Shown one piece after another: positions 1 to 7,382 of a DNA stretch of 13,891 nt (position 1 is the first letter of the stretch; the number at the start of each line of letters is the position of its first letter). Origin of the DNA: Firmicutes bacterium UBA993 (GTDB lineage: Bacteria; Bacillota; Dethiobacteria; DTU022); contig DBBD01000003.1 of assembly GCA_002292015.1 (NCBI GenBank), positions 1-13,891 of the forward strand, written 5' to 3'. The translations under genes and the position numbers were made by a program. The notes below the pieces were generated by a model. The model ran no database searches, was not told where the DNA came from, and saw nothing but the letters and a program-made list of their open reading frames with translations.

Positions 1-5
1 TTACA

Positions 6-23
6 TGTTATTTTATTATAACA
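6..23. repeat. AT-rich inverted repeat upstream of rnfC
   Basis: TGTTAT (6-11) and ATAACA (18-23) are perfect inverted 6-base arms around a 6-base spacer. The arms resemble half-sites of the redox repressor Rex (TGTTA/TAACA), but these are 8 bases apart instead of the usual 6. The site also lies about 100 bases upstream of the candidate -35 box. It may be an operator for a different regulator or chance in AT-rich DNA. Confidence 0.3.
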
Positions 24-75
24 ACCTTTTGCAGGACTTTCAGTGTAGATCACGAAACAATCTAGGCATTTGTTG

Positions 76-119
76 TGACGATTTGCAGTTTCGAGGAATA
101 GTACCCTGATCTATCGTCA
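76..119. repeat. Inverted repeat TGACGAT/ATCGTCA before the rnf promoter
   Basis: TGACGAT (76-82) is exactly complementary in reverse to ATCGTCA (113-119), giving 7-base arms separated by 30 bases. The right arm ends two bases before the candidate -35 box, so a protein bound there could touch the promoter. The wide separation suggests two operator half-sites more than an RNA hairpin, and it lies upstream of the predicted transcription start. Function unknown. Confidence 0.3.
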
Positions 120-120
120 G

Positions 121-149
121 TTGATAACCAAACAAATCTGTACTACTAT
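121..149 (+). promoter_or_regulatory. Candidate sigma-A-type promoter of the rnf-mrp operon
   Basis: TTGATA at 121-126 matches five of six bases of the -35 consensus. It is followed after 17 bases by TACTAT at 144-149, which matches four of six bases of the -10 consensus. The predicted transcription start, near 156, would leave a leader of about 25 bases containing the ribosome binding site AAAGGGTG (162-169) before the rnfC ATG at 180. The spacing is ideal and the position makes sense as the head of the operon. It is read by eye only. Confidence 0.5.
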
Positions 150-179
150 ACCTTATTAAAGAAAGGGTGAATAAACAAG

Positions 180-1505
180 ATGAGCAGTGTGGCTTTTAAA
201 GGAGGCATTCATCCGGATTACCAAAAAGAGGTAACAGCAACTTTGGCCGTTACCCCGATGAAAGCCCCACCTGTGGTAGTAATCCCCCTTAAGCAGCACA
301 TTGGCGCCCCTTGCGAACCTTTGGAAGGAATCAAAGTCGGGGCCCGGGTAAAAATGGGACAGAAAATAGCTGATAGCAGTGGTTTTGTTTCTGCTCCGAT
401 TCATGCCTCTGTTTCAGGAACCATTAAAGAGATCGGACCCTATAATCACCCCCTTGGCCGCCCGGCTCAGGCGATTATTATTGAGTCAGATGGCGAGGAC
501 AGCTGGGATGAGCAACTTAAACCGGCAGGCGACCTTAACGATCTATCTGCGGAAGAGATCCGTAAATTGGTCAGGGAAGCAGGGATTGTCGGCCTTGGCG
601 GAGCGACTTTTCCCACCCATGTTAAGCTTTCTCCCCCTCCTGAGAAAAAGATCGATATTGTTGTGATTAATGGCGCTGAATGTGAACCGTACCTGACCGC
701 CGATCACCGTGTGATGCTGGAAAAGCCGGAAGAGATAATCTTTGGTTTAAAAGTGATGATCAAGGCTTTAAATGCTGAAAAAGCAGTGATCGGTATTGAG
801 GACAACAAGAACGATGCGATCAGGGTAATGGAAGCAGTATCCGCCGCTGAGGGCAACATAAGCGTGTCCAGGCTTCATACCAAGTATCCGCAGGGCGCGG
901 AGAAGATGCTCATACAGGTCACTACCGGTCGCAAGGTTCCATCCGGCGGGCTGCCGCTTGATGTGGGCATTGTCAACCATAATGTCGGTACCGCGGTTGC
1001 CATCGCCCATGCTGTCCGGGAAGGTAAGCCGCTGATCGAAAGAGTGGTGACGGTTACTGGCGCCGGTATTAATCGTCCGGCTAACCTGCTCGTGCGGGTC
1101 GGCACCTTGGTCAGCACAGTAATTGATCAATGCGGAGGGTTAAGGGATAATACCCTCAAGTTAATTGTCGGAGGGCCGATGATGGGGTTGGCTCAGCCTA
1201 ACGCTGATCTTCCGGTAATCAAAGGAACCTCGGGAATTTTGGCCTTAACTGACGAAGATGTTTACCTTGCTGAGCGGGCCCCCTGCATTCGCTGTGCCAA
1301 GTGTGTCGATGCCTGTCCTGTTACACTGATACCGGCCATGATCGCGCAGGCGGCGGAACATGCGTTATATGCAAGGGCGGAGAAGCTGCATGCTCTTGAT
1401 TGTTTTGAGTGCGGTTGTTGCTCCTATTCCTGCCCTTCCAAGATACCGTTGACACAGTTAATTGTGATTGCCAAGGCAGAAATAACGAAAGCGAAGAAGA
1501 AATAA
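180..1505 (+). CDS. rnfC: RnfC, ferredoxin:NAD+ oxidoreductase subunit C
   Basis: Peripheral subunit of the Rnf complex. In the family it holds FMN, exchanges electrons with NAD(H) and passes them through two [4Fe-4S] clusters. The 441-residue protein opens with the typical FKGGIHP motif followed by VVIPLKQHIGAPCEPL, which supports the ATG at 180. A ribosome binding site AAAGGGTG lies at 162-169. The glycine-rich nucleotide-binding segment GLGGATFP is at residues 138-145, and NGAECEPYLT, also conserved, follows from residue 164. Two ferredoxin-type clusters are near the C-terminus: C369/C372/C375/C379 and C408/C411/C414/C418. The protein lacks the long alanine/lysine-rich C-terminal tail of gammaproteobacterial RsxC and has the length usual in Clostridia. 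It is the first gene of the operon, 21 bases before rnfD. Confidence 0.97.
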   Translation: MSSVAFKGGIHPDYQKEVTATLAVTPMKAPPVVVIPLKQHIGAPCEPLEGIKVGARVKMGQKIADSSGFVSAPIHASVSGTIKEIGPYNHPLGRPAQAIIIESDGEDSWDEQLKPAGDLNDLSAEEIRKLVREAGIVGLGGATFPTHVKLSPPPEKKIDIVVINGAECEPYLTADHRVMLEKPEEIIFGLKVMIKALNAEKAVIGIEDNKNDAIRVMEAVSAAEGNISVSRLHTKYPQGAEKMLIQVTTGRKVPSGGLPLDVGIVNHNVGTAVAIAHAVREGKPLIERVVTVTGAGINRPANLLVRVGTLVSTVIDQCGGLRDNTLKLIVGGPMMGLAQPNADLPVIKGTSGILALTDEDVYLAERAPCIRCAKCVDACPVTLIPAMIAQAAEHALYARAEKLHALDCFECGCCSYSCPSKIPLTQLIVIAKAEITKAKKK

Positions 1506-1526
1506 ATATTTGCGCGAAGGCGGGAA

Positions 1527-2501
1527 GTGATCGGAATGGATAAAAAACTGGTAGTTTCATCATCGCCGCATATCAGAACCATCGAGTCTGTGCAAAGCGT
1601 AATGACCGATGTTCTGATTGCCCTGTTTCCGGCTGCCCTTATGGCGGTGCTGCTTTTTGGGTATAAAGCATTGCTGACCATGGTCATTTCAGTGGTTACT
1701 GCTATGGCCGTAGAGGCGCTGTGGTTACGTAAGCGCGATCTTTTCAGCGATGGAAGTGCTGCGGTTACCGGGTTGCTTTTTGCCATGGTTCTGCCACCTG
1801 CTCCCCCATGGTGGTTAGTGGTCATCGGAGCTGCTTCATCGATTATTATTGGTAAGCAAGTGTTTGGCGGTATTGGTTATAATATTTTTAACCCGGCATT
1901 AGTAGGGCGTGCCGTCGTAGTTATGTCCTGGGGAGCACGGATGGCCGGCCCGATTTGGCCTCAACCGCAACCCTTTGCTTTTACCGCTGATATATCTGCC
2001 GTTACAATGGCTACGCCGCTTGCTGCTCAACAGGAGGCACTTTCTTATAGCCTGGCTAGTATGTTTATCGGTGTTATGCCCGGTTGCCTGGGAGAAACCT
2101 CAACGCTTGCGTTGTTGCTTGGCGGCGCTTGGCTTTACTACAAAGGTCACATTGACTGGCGTATTCCGGGTGGTTTTATCGGAACAGTATTCATATTCGG
2201 TTTATTGTTTGGTGGTGCCTTTTACGGGGGTCCATTTGAAACCGGGCTGTTTCACGTTTTGGCCGGCGGGGTGATGATCGGAGCAATTTTTATGGCTACT
2301 GATATGGTCACAACCCCGGTTACCGCTAACGGCAGGCTGATTTTCGGTATCGGCTGCGGCTTGATAACGATGCTGATTAGACTTTGGGGTTCCATGCCCG
2401 AGGGGGTTACTTTTGCTATCCTAATCATGAATGGGGTTACCCCGATTATTGATAACTTTACTATTCCACGGCAATTTGGGGGGGTGAAAAAAAGTGCGTG
2501 A
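1527..2501 (+). CDS. rnfD: RnfD, membrane subunit with covalent FMN site
   Basis: Integral membrane subunit of Rnf, related to NqrB. In the family it carries a covalently bound FMN on a threonine and takes part in ion translocation. The 324-residue protein is strongly hydrophobic with several membrane segments. Family landmarks include SSSPHIR near the N-terminus, LPPAPPWWLVVIG, GYNIFNPALVGR and ATDMVTTPVTANGR. The FMN-accepting threonine is most likely T163 in TMATPL. The Asp usually found six residues before this Thr is Ser157 here. The start is uncertain: GTG at 1527 has GAAGG at 1516-1520, while ATG at 1536 gives MDKKLVVSSSPH, closer to the usual family N-terminus. Its last eight bases overlap rnfG, indicating translational coupling. 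Confidence 0.96.
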   Translation: MIGMDKKLVVSSSPHIRTIESVQSVMTDVLIALFPAALMAVLLFGYKALLTMVISVVTAMAVEALWLRKRDLFSDGSAAVTGLLFAMVLPPAPPWWLVVIGAASSIIIGKQVFGGIGYNIFNPALVGRAVVVMSWGARMAGPIWPQPQPFAFTADISAVTMATPLAAQQEALSYSLASMFIGVMPGCLGETSTLALLLGGAWLYYKGHIDWRIPGGFIGTVFIFGLLFGGAFYGGPFETGLFHVLAGGVMIGAIFMATDMVTTPVTANGRLIFGIGCGLITMLIRLWGSMPEGVTFAILIMNGVTPIIDNFTIPRQFGGVKKSA

Positions 2502-3321
2502 GATCTTGAAACTTTCGATAACCCTGGCGGTTGTCGGTCTTGTGTCTGCTGCTCTCCTGTCCGGGGTTAACAACGTTACAGCCCCGATTATTGCTGAGAG
2601 GCAAGAATCTGAGTATCGCGAAGCCCTTGAACGGTACTTCCCTGACTTTGAACGCTTTGAGAGCCAACAGATAGATAATGATTATTTTGATCTGATTTTC
2701 GATAGTTCCGATCGCTTGGTTGGAGTTATGGCAACAGTTGGCCAGCAGGGCTATGACGGCACAATTTGGTACAATTTGGCGTTTGATGGAGAGGGTAAAA
2801 TAGTCGGGGTGCGGATCATTTCACATACGGAAACTCCCGGAATCGGCGATATAATCGCCACTGCCGAATTTCAGGAACAGTTCATTGGTAAGAGCTTTGC
2901 CGATCCGCTTATTCCGGGAGAAGATGTTGATATCGTTACCGGGGCAACAATCAGCACCGCAGCCGTAATAACCTCGATCCGCAGGGTGGTCAATGTCGTA
3001 GCCGAAAACTTCCTGGGGTATGAAACTTTAGTCATAGATCTGTCTGCCCTTCCCGATGGGATATACCAGGGTTCTGCTCCCGGGATGGTTGGATTGATTA
3101 CAGTAGAGGTGGAAGTAGCCGGCGGCCGGATCACCAGGATTGATGTGCTGGATCACTCTGAGACTCCGACCTATTTTATTGAGTCATATCCGCTTATACC
3201 GGAGCTTATTATTGCCGGGCAGAGTTTTGATATTGATACTAAAACCGGAGCCACCCTGAGCGCCAAAGGTATTGTTGATGCGGTGCAGGCTGCTCTGGCC
3301 GCTAATGTCGGAGGTGAATAA
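2494..3321 (+). CDS. rnfG: RnfG with duplicated FMN-binding domain
   Basis: Rnf subunit G, related to NqrC: one N-terminal membrane helix (about residues 5-25) and an exported domain with FMN covalently attached to threonine by ApbE. At 275 residues it is clearly longer than the roughly 180-210 usual for RnfG. The first FMN-binding domain (about 65-170) has SHTETPGIG from S110 and the flavinylation motif DIVTGAT ending at T152. A second similar unit (about 185-272) has DHSETPTYF from D220 and DTKTGAT ending at T254. Both fit the Dxx(S/T)GAT consensus, so two covalent FMNs are possible. The GTG start overlaps the end of rnfD by eight bases. The second domain is read from sequence; its flavinylation is inference. 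Confidence 0.94.
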   Translation: MREILKLSITLAVVGLVSAALLSGVNNVTAPIIAERQESEYREALERYFPDFERFESQQIDNDYFDLIFDSSDRLVGVMATVGQQGYDGTIWYNLAFDGEGKIVGVRIISHTETPGIGDIIATAEFQEQFIGKSFADPLIPGEDVDIVTGATISTAAVITSIRRVVNVVAENFLGYETLVIDLSALPDGIYQGSAPGMVGLITVEVEVAGGRITRIDVLDHSETPTYFIESYPLIPELIIAGQSFDIDTKTGATLSAKGIVDAVQAALAANVGGE

Positions 3322-3324
3322 AAG

Positions 3325-3954
3325 TTGAAGCATAAACCTTCTTATTGGCAGGAATTTACCAAGGGCATTCTCAAAGAGAATCCAGTATTGGTGGCATTGC
3401 TGGGCATGTGCCCGGTGCTTGGTGTTACTGCGTTTGTCGTAAACGGTGTCGGGATGGGGTTGGCGGCTGCTGCAGTGTTGATTGCTTCCAACCTGGTAGT
3501 ATCTCTTTTACGAAATCTTATTCCGCCCCAGGTGCGCATACCCTGTTTTATTGTTGTAATTGCTACCTTTGTGACGATCATTGAGATGGTCCTGGAGGCA
3601 TTTTTGCCGGTGCTTTACGAAGCGCTTGGTGTTTTTGTGCCCCTAATCGTAGTTAACTGTGTTATTCTAGGCCGGGCTGAGGCTTTTGCCAGCAAAAATA
3701 AACCGCTCCGTGCAGTGCTGGATGGTGTTGGCAGCGGTATCGGTTTTACCTTGGCCTTGCTGCTGCTGTCCCTGGTGCGGGAGATTATCGGTCAGGGCAC
3801 TATCCTGGGACCGGATCCGGAAACGGTTATCCATCTATTTGGCGCTGATTTTGAGCCAATGATTCTTTTTGCTCAGCCTGCGGGAGCATTTATCGCACTG
3901 GGCCTTTTGTTGGCCGTAGTAAATTCAGTTTATAAGCGTTTTAACATTAAGTAG
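3325..3954 (+). CDS. rnfE: RnfE, membrane subunit
   Basis: Integral membrane Rnf subunit of the RnfA/RnfE (NqrD/NqrE) family. The two homologues pack in inverted topology and hold an iron-sulfur centre within the membrane between their conserved cysteines. The 209-residue protein has about six membrane helices. The conserved cysteines are C29 in GMCPVLG and C112 in VNCVILGRAEAF. The TTG start at 3325 is chosen because GGAGGTGA (3310-3317) lies seven bases upstream and MKHKPSYWQEFTKGI matches the family N-terminus. Only three bases separate it from the rnfG stop. A 54-base gap with no clear signal follows before rnfA. Confidence 0.96.
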   Translation: MKHKPSYWQEFTKGILKENPVLVALLGMCPVLGVTAFVVNGVGMGLAAAAVLIASNLVVSLLRNLIPPQVRIPCFIVVIATFVTIIEMVLEAFLPVLYEALGVFVPLIVVNCVILGRAEAFASKNKPLRAVLDGVGSGIGFTLALLLLSLVREIIGQGTILGPDPETVIHLFGADFEPMILFAQPAGAFIALGLLLAVVNSVYKRFNIK

Positions 3955-4008
3955 GTTGTGGCAGCTTTTAGCGCTGTTGTTTAACATCAACCTGGGCAGG
4001 AGGATAGC

Positions 4009-4590
4009 ATGGAGAAACTGCTTTCAATATTTTTTATCTACATCTTTATTGATAATTTTGTTTTGCAACGGTTTTTTGGGGTTTGCCCCTTTCTCGGGGT
4101 TTCCCGGAAGATGGAAACTGCAATCGGTATGAGTATGGCGGTGGTTTTTGTGATGACCATGGCCACGCTTGTTACTTGGTTGATCTACACATTCGTTCTA
4201 GTGCCTTTTAACCTTGCATTTCTGCAAATTGTTGCATTTATCTTGATCATTGCTTCATTAGTCCAACTGGTTGAAATCGTGCTGCGTAAAATCAGCCCAA
4301 CGTTATACCAGGGTTTGGGGATATTTTTACCTCTTATTACCACTAACTGTGCGGTTTTGGCTGTTGCTCTGCTAGCTGTGCGCCAGGAGTTTTCTCTGCT
4401 CGAATCGGTTATATTCGCTATCGGCGCATCGCTCGGTTTTTCGCTTGCCTTAGTGATTATGGCCGGCATCAGGGAAAGGTTGGAATTGGCAGAAATGCCT
4501 GATGTTCTGCGTGGTTCAGCTGTAACTCTGATTACGGCCGGGATCCTGTCGCTGGCCTTTCTGGGCTTCAAGGGGATAATTACCCTTTAA
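4009..4590 (+). CDS. rnfA: RnfA, membrane subunit
   Basis: Integral membrane partner of RnfE, homologous to NqrE. It supplies the other half of the intramembrane iron-sulfur site linking cytoplasmic and exported redox carriers. The 193-residue length is typical. The conserved cysteines are C26 in GVCPFLGVS and C114 in TTNCAVLAVALL, and about six hydrophobic segments are visible. AGGAGG at 3998-4003 lies five bases before the ATG. An 84-base AT-rich gap (4591-4674) separates it from rnfB. I see no convincing promoter or hairpin in that gap beyond the rnfB ribosome binding site. Confidence 0.97.
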   Translation: MEKLLSIFFIYIFIDNFVLQRFFGVCPFLGVSRKMETAIGMSMAVVFVMTMATLVTWLIYTFVLVPFNLAFLQIVAFILIIASLVQLVEIVLRKISPTLYQGLGIFLPLITTNCAVLAVALLAVRQEFSLLESVIFAIGASLGFSLALVIMAGIRERLELAEMPDVLRGSAVTLITAGILSLAFLGFKGIITL

Positions 4591-4674
4591 GAATTTGTCC
4601 GGATGGGCAATTATGTACAATGCATTTTTATATTAATAGCTCTTATGACAAACTTTAGCGAGGTGAAATGAATC

Positions 4675-5529
4675 GTGATCATAGTTTATGCGATCGCCGC
4701 ACTCGGTTTGATCGGGTTAATCTTCGGACTTTTGCTGGCCATGGCAGCACGGTTCTTTGCTGTTCAAACCGATCCGCTGATCGAATCGATAAAAGAGGCA
4801 TTGCCCGGAGCTAACTGCGGGGCCTGTGGTTACGCCGGTTGCTCTAATTTCGCGGAGGCAGTTGCTGCCGGTGAAGTAAAGGCAAACGCTTGTATTCCAG
4901 GAGGGAACGAAACTGCGCAGACGATTGCGGGGCTGCTCGGCCAGGAGGCCGGGGATGCCAGCCAGCCGTTGGCTACTGTTTTTTGTATCGGAGATTGCTA
5001 CAAGGCTTCGGACCGCTATATCTACGATGGTGTACAGGATTGTACAGTAGCCTCTGATTTCGTCGGTGGTTTTAAATCTTGCGCTTCCGGTTGCCTCGGG
5101 CTCGGCAACTGCGTGCGGGTTTGCATGTTTAGTGCGATCAGATTGGGCGAACATGGGTTGCCGGTGGTTGATCATGATCAGTGCACCGGTTGCGGACTCT
5201 GCCTGACAGCCTGCCCGCGCCGCATTATTCAAATATTGCCAAAAGGTAAGGAGGGGCACTTGGTTTTGTGCAGCTCTCATGAGCGCGGCAAATCGGTGTC
5301 AGCGGCCTGTGAGGTTGGCTGCATAGCCTGTAAAGCTTGCGTCAAAGCCTGTCCGCAGGAAGCGATTGAGATGGTGGATAATTTGGCTGTAATTAACTTG
5401 GAAAAATGTGATGATTGTGGTGAATGTGTGCTAAAATGTAAGCCGGGCACAATCCACCGGCGTGATAAGATACCATCTGAAGCAGATGCGCTGGCCTTTG
5501 CTGTCGTTAAAGCGGCCGAATCCGCTTAA
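4675..5529 (+). CDS. rnfB: RnfB, multi-cluster iron-sulfur subunit (ferredoxin input)
   Basis: Membrane-anchored electron-entry subunit of Rnf, thought to accept electrons from reduced ferredoxin. An N-terminal helix (about residues 2-28) is followed by the RnfB-type cluster motif C48/C51/C56/C73. The central segment carries C136, C140, C146 and C150. Three ferredoxin-like clusters follow: C170/C173/C176/C180, C216/C219/C222/C226 and C245/C248/C251/C255. This cysteine-rich layout of 284 residues is the clostridial form, larger than the proteobacterial protein of about 190 residues. GTG at 4675 is preferred because AGGTGA (4661-4666) lies eight bases upstream; the nearby ATG at 4668 is out of frame. 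It is the last rnf gene. A gap of about 134 bases, with a candidate promoter, separates it from the antiporter genes. Confidence 0.97.
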   Translation: MIIVYAIAALGLIGLIFGLLLAMAARFFAVQTDPLIESIKEALPGANCGACGYAGCSNFAEAVAAGEVKANACIPGGNETAQTIAGLLGQEAGDASQPLATVFCIGDCYKASDRYIYDGVQDCTVASDFVGGFKSCASGCLGLGNCVRVCMFSAIRLGEHGLPVVDHDQCTGCGLCLTACPRRIIQILPKGKEGHLVLCSSHERGKSVSAACEVGCIACKACVKACPQEAIEMVDNLAVINLEKCDDCGECVLKCKPGTIHRRDKIPSEADALAFAVVKAAESA

Positions 5530-5562
5530 TATAAAAGAAAAGGTGGAACTGGGCAACAAAGT

Positions 5563-5588
5563 TTGGTATCAAATATTAATAGTATAAT
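5563..5588 (+). promoter_or_regulatory. Weak candidate internal promoter before the mrp genes
   Basis: TATAAT at 5583-5588 is a perfect -10 box. It lies in the longest gap inside the operon, between rnfB and mrpE. The best -35 match, TTGGTA (5563-5568), is only 14 bases upstream, shorter than normal. It may give secondary expression of the antiporter genes or be chance in AT-rich DNA. Confidence 0.3.
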
Positions 5589-5663
5589 CACTTAACTTTC
5601 TGATTGTTACGGGATCAGCCTGTTATGGTGAAGATTGATGTCTCTGCAAATGGTGGTGAACAA

Positions 5664-6155
5664 ATGCGCGACCGCCTGCCAGGCTATATTGGTATTGCCG
5701 TTTTATTGTTTGTATTTTGGGTTGCTGTCAGCGGCAGCCTGGAATGGCCCCAACTGCTGTTCGGTTTCGCTGCTGCTGTTTTTGTAACCTGGTTTAACCG
5801 GAACCTGTTAATCAGGCCCGACGAAAGATTACCGGTTCGTTTTAATACCATTTTATGGTTTGTTGGGTACGCGGTAAAACTTATTAGCGACATTGTGGTG
5901 GCTAATTTCCAAGTGGCTGCCATTGTTTTGAGACCCAATATGCCTATAGAACCTAACCTGGTTGAACTGGATGTCGATCTTGAAAAAGTAACTGATCGGG
6001 TGTTGCTTGCAAATTCAATCACCCTGACCCCTGGAACTTTGACCATAATGGCTGACGATAAAAAATTTCTGGTTCATGCCTTAACTTTTAAAAGCGGAGA
6101 GAGCTTAGAAAACTGGCCGCTGATTAAAAAGATCAGGGAAATGGAGGAAGCTTAG
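5664..6155 (+). CDS. mrpE: MrpE/MbhA-like antiporter subunit
   Basis: Small membrane subunit of Mrp-type Na+/H+ antiporters, equivalent to MbhA in archaeal membrane-bound hydrogenases. It is needed for assembly of the complex. The ATG at 5664 is chosen because MRDRLPGYIGIAVLLFVFW begins like other MrpE proteins and gives 163 residues, the normal length. GGTGGTGA at 5652-5659 is a near-consensus ribosome binding site, although only four bases away. The open frame extends upstream to TTG at 5604, with ATG at 5625, but these add a polar stretch unlike the family. Visible features are two N-terminal hydrophobic segments, a third region near VGYAVKLISDIVVAN, and the family-typical SITLTPGTLTIMAD near the C-terminus. 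Its stop overlaps or abuts the next start. Confidence 0.93.
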   Translation: MRDRLPGYIGIAVLLFVFWVAVSGSLEWPQLLFGFAAAVFVTWFNRNLLIRPDERLPVRFNTILWFVGYAVKLISDIVVANFQVAAIVLRPNMPIEPNLVELDVDLEKVTDRVLLANSITLTPGTLTIMADDKKFLVHALTFKSGESLENWPLIKKIREMEEA

Positions 6156-6439
6156 TGGTGGACCTGACTCAGCTGCTAGATTATGCTTATCAGGTTGGAG
6201 CAATCCTGGTTATGCTGATGATTTTTTTATCGCTTCTCAGAGCTTTGCTGGGACCTACAGTACAGGACCGGGTAGCCGCAGTTAATATAATCGGCACTAA
6301 GACCCTGTTGATCATTACCCTTATTGCAGAGGTATATGGGCATCAGTATTTTTTGGATATTGCCATGGTCTATGCACTGATGAGCTTTATAACTACCATC
6401 GGTGTGGCTAAATATCTGGAGAAAGGGGTCCTCGGTTGA
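6155..6439 (+). CDS. mrpF: MrpF/MbhB-like antiporter subunit
   Basis: Three-helix membrane subunit of Mrp-type antiporters. The 94-residue protein shows the conserved segment GPTVQDRVAAVNIIGTKTL, including the family's conserved Asp in QDRV, and three hydrophobic stretches. Two adjacent GTG codons (6155 and 6158) can start it. GGAGGAAG at 6143-6150 is four bases from the first and seven from the second, so 6158 may be the true start. The first overlaps the mrpE stop by one base. MrpF sits in the module near MrpE, MrpG and the small subunits that abut the antiporter-like chains. Confidence 0.94.
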   Translation: MVDLTQLLDYAYQVGAILVMLMIFLSLLRALLGPTVQDRVAAVNIIGTKTLLIITLIAEVYGHQYFLDIAMVYALMSFITTIGVAKYLEKGVLG

Positions 6440-6768
6440 TGAATGAAATAATCGAACAGGTGCTTGGGTTTCTATCACTGTTATCATTGTGCGGCGGTCT
6501 TTTTTTTCTTTTTGTCGGAACAGTGGGATTACTGCGCCTACCTGATGTTTTTAACCGGCTTCATGCCACTACCAAGTGCGACACTTTGGGAGCTGGACTG
6601 GTTTTACTTTCTCTTGCCCTGCAAAGCTCAGCCGCAGTCGGGACCAGATTAATCCTGCTCGCTCTCTTTATTCTGATCACCAACCCCACAGCTGCCCATG
6701 TCATCGCCCAGGCCGCCTATAAAGCAGGAATAACCCCGGTTTTGAGCAGGAGGCCAAGTAATGACTGA
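6439..6768 (+). CDS. mrpG: MrpG/MbhC-like antiporter subunit
   Basis: Small three-helix Mrp subunit, 109 residues from the ATG at 6439. Family landmarks are GTVGLLRLPDVFNRLHATTKCDTLGAGLVL, here split over residues of about 28-57, and the C-terminal ITNPTAAHVIAQAAY. The ATG overlaps the mrpF stop by one base (TGATG), a typical coupled junction. AAAGGGG at 6422-6428 is the likely ribosome binding site. A TTG at 6436 in the same frame would add one residue. The end overlaps the next gene by eight bases. Confidence 0.95.
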   Translation: MNEIIEQVLGFLSLLSLCGGLFFLFVGTVGLLRLPDVFNRLHATTKCDTLGAGLVLLSLALQSSAAVGTRLILLALFILITNPTAAHVIAQAAYKAGITPVLSRRPSND

Positions 6769-7000
6769 GTTGCTGAACGTTCTTTTGCTTCTGTTTTTGA
6801 TTGTTTGCGCGATTGGCGTTGCTTATATACGCGATTTGTTAAGCGCAGTAATTCTTTTTTCAGCCTTTGGCTTGATCATGGCCTTGATCTGGCAGCAGTT
6901 AAGCGCACCGGATGTTGCCATGGTTGAAGCAGCTTTAGGAACCGGAGTTGCAGCGTTGTTGATGATTGCAGCAATCAGCAAGACGAGGCGAGAAGAATAA
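6761..7000 (+). CDS. MbhD-like (DUF4040) subunit, detached MrpA segment
   Basis: A 79-residue membrane protein of the MbhD/DUF4040 family. In canonical Mrp antiporters this segment is fused near the C-terminus of MrpA, while in Mbh/Mbx complexes it is a separate subunit, as here. The diagnostic stretch is APDVAMVEAALGTGVAALL in the C-terminal half, with the conserved PDVAMVEAA acidic motif in a membrane helix. About three hydrophobic segments are visible. AGGAGG at 6748-6753 is seven bases upstream of the ATG, which lies inside the end of mrpG. The related MbhE-like gene follows after 25 bases. Confidence 0.9.
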   Translation: MTELLNVLLLLFLIVCAIGVAYIRDLLSAVILFSAFGLIMALIWQQLSAPDVAMVEAALGTGVAALLMIAAISKTRREE

Positions 7001-7025
7001 TCTTGCCGGTGGAGGTAATTAGCAA

Positions 7026-7364
7026 ATGTTATTCATCCTGATTGCTATTCTGATTTTTCTGGCTCTATTTCTGCACTTTTTATTCAGAGTTGAGCTGCGC
7101 AGCATCCTCACCTTCTATCTGTTTGGTTTAATCATCTTTATGTTTAGTTTTACAGTGGCTGAAATGCCCCCTTTCGGTTCAATTGACGCCCCCGCGTTTA
7201 ACGAGGTACCCAGGCGCTATCTGGAATCAGGGGTGCCAGAAACTGGCGCGATCAATATTGCCAGCAGCATCATCAACGACTACCGCGCCTTTGATACACT
7301 GGGCGAGGCTACCGTTCTTTTTGCTGCCATTGCAGCGGTAATTGCTACCCTGAAATCACACTAA
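7026..7364 (+). CDS. MbhE-like subunit, detached MrpA C-terminal segment
   Basis: A 112-residue protein corresponding to MbhE of archaeal membrane-bound hydrogenases and to the extreme C-terminus of MrpA. Two N-terminal helices are followed by a polar exposed stretch with PRRYLESGVPETGAINIAS. The diagnostic segment IINDYRAFDTLGEATVLFA leads into a final helix. The DTLGEATVLF motif strongly marks this family. GGAGGT at 7011-7016 lies nine bases before the ATG. Together with the preceding MbhD-like gene it supplies the MrpA C-terminal domains as separate proteins. Confidence 0.9.
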   Translation: MLFILIAILIFLALFLHFLFRVELRSILTFYLFGLIIFMFSFTVAEMPPFGSIDAPAFNEVPRRYLESGVPETGAINIASSIINDYRAFDTLGEATVLFAAIAAVIATLKSH

Positions 7365-7382
7365 ACGGAGAAGGGAGCAGGG

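Noticed and set aside
6..23. A true Rex repressor site
   Set aside because: The half-sites are separated by 8 bases instead of 6 and lie far upstream of the candidate promoter, so it is recorded only as an inverted repeat.
198..205. AAAGGAGG, a strong ribosome binding site sequence inside rnfC
   Set aside because: It encodes the conserved Phe-Lys-Gly-Gly of the RnfC N-terminus, and no suitable start codon follows at proper distance.
768..1130. Open frame on the minus strand inside rnfC
   Set aside because: It lies wholly within a strongly conserved gene, has no family resemblance and no supported start. The same holds for the other minus-strand frames within the operon.
4591..4674. Possible promoter in the AT-rich gap before rnfB (TATATT near 4630)
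   Set aside because: No -35 element at a workable distance was found; the rest of the gap is plain AT-rich sequence.
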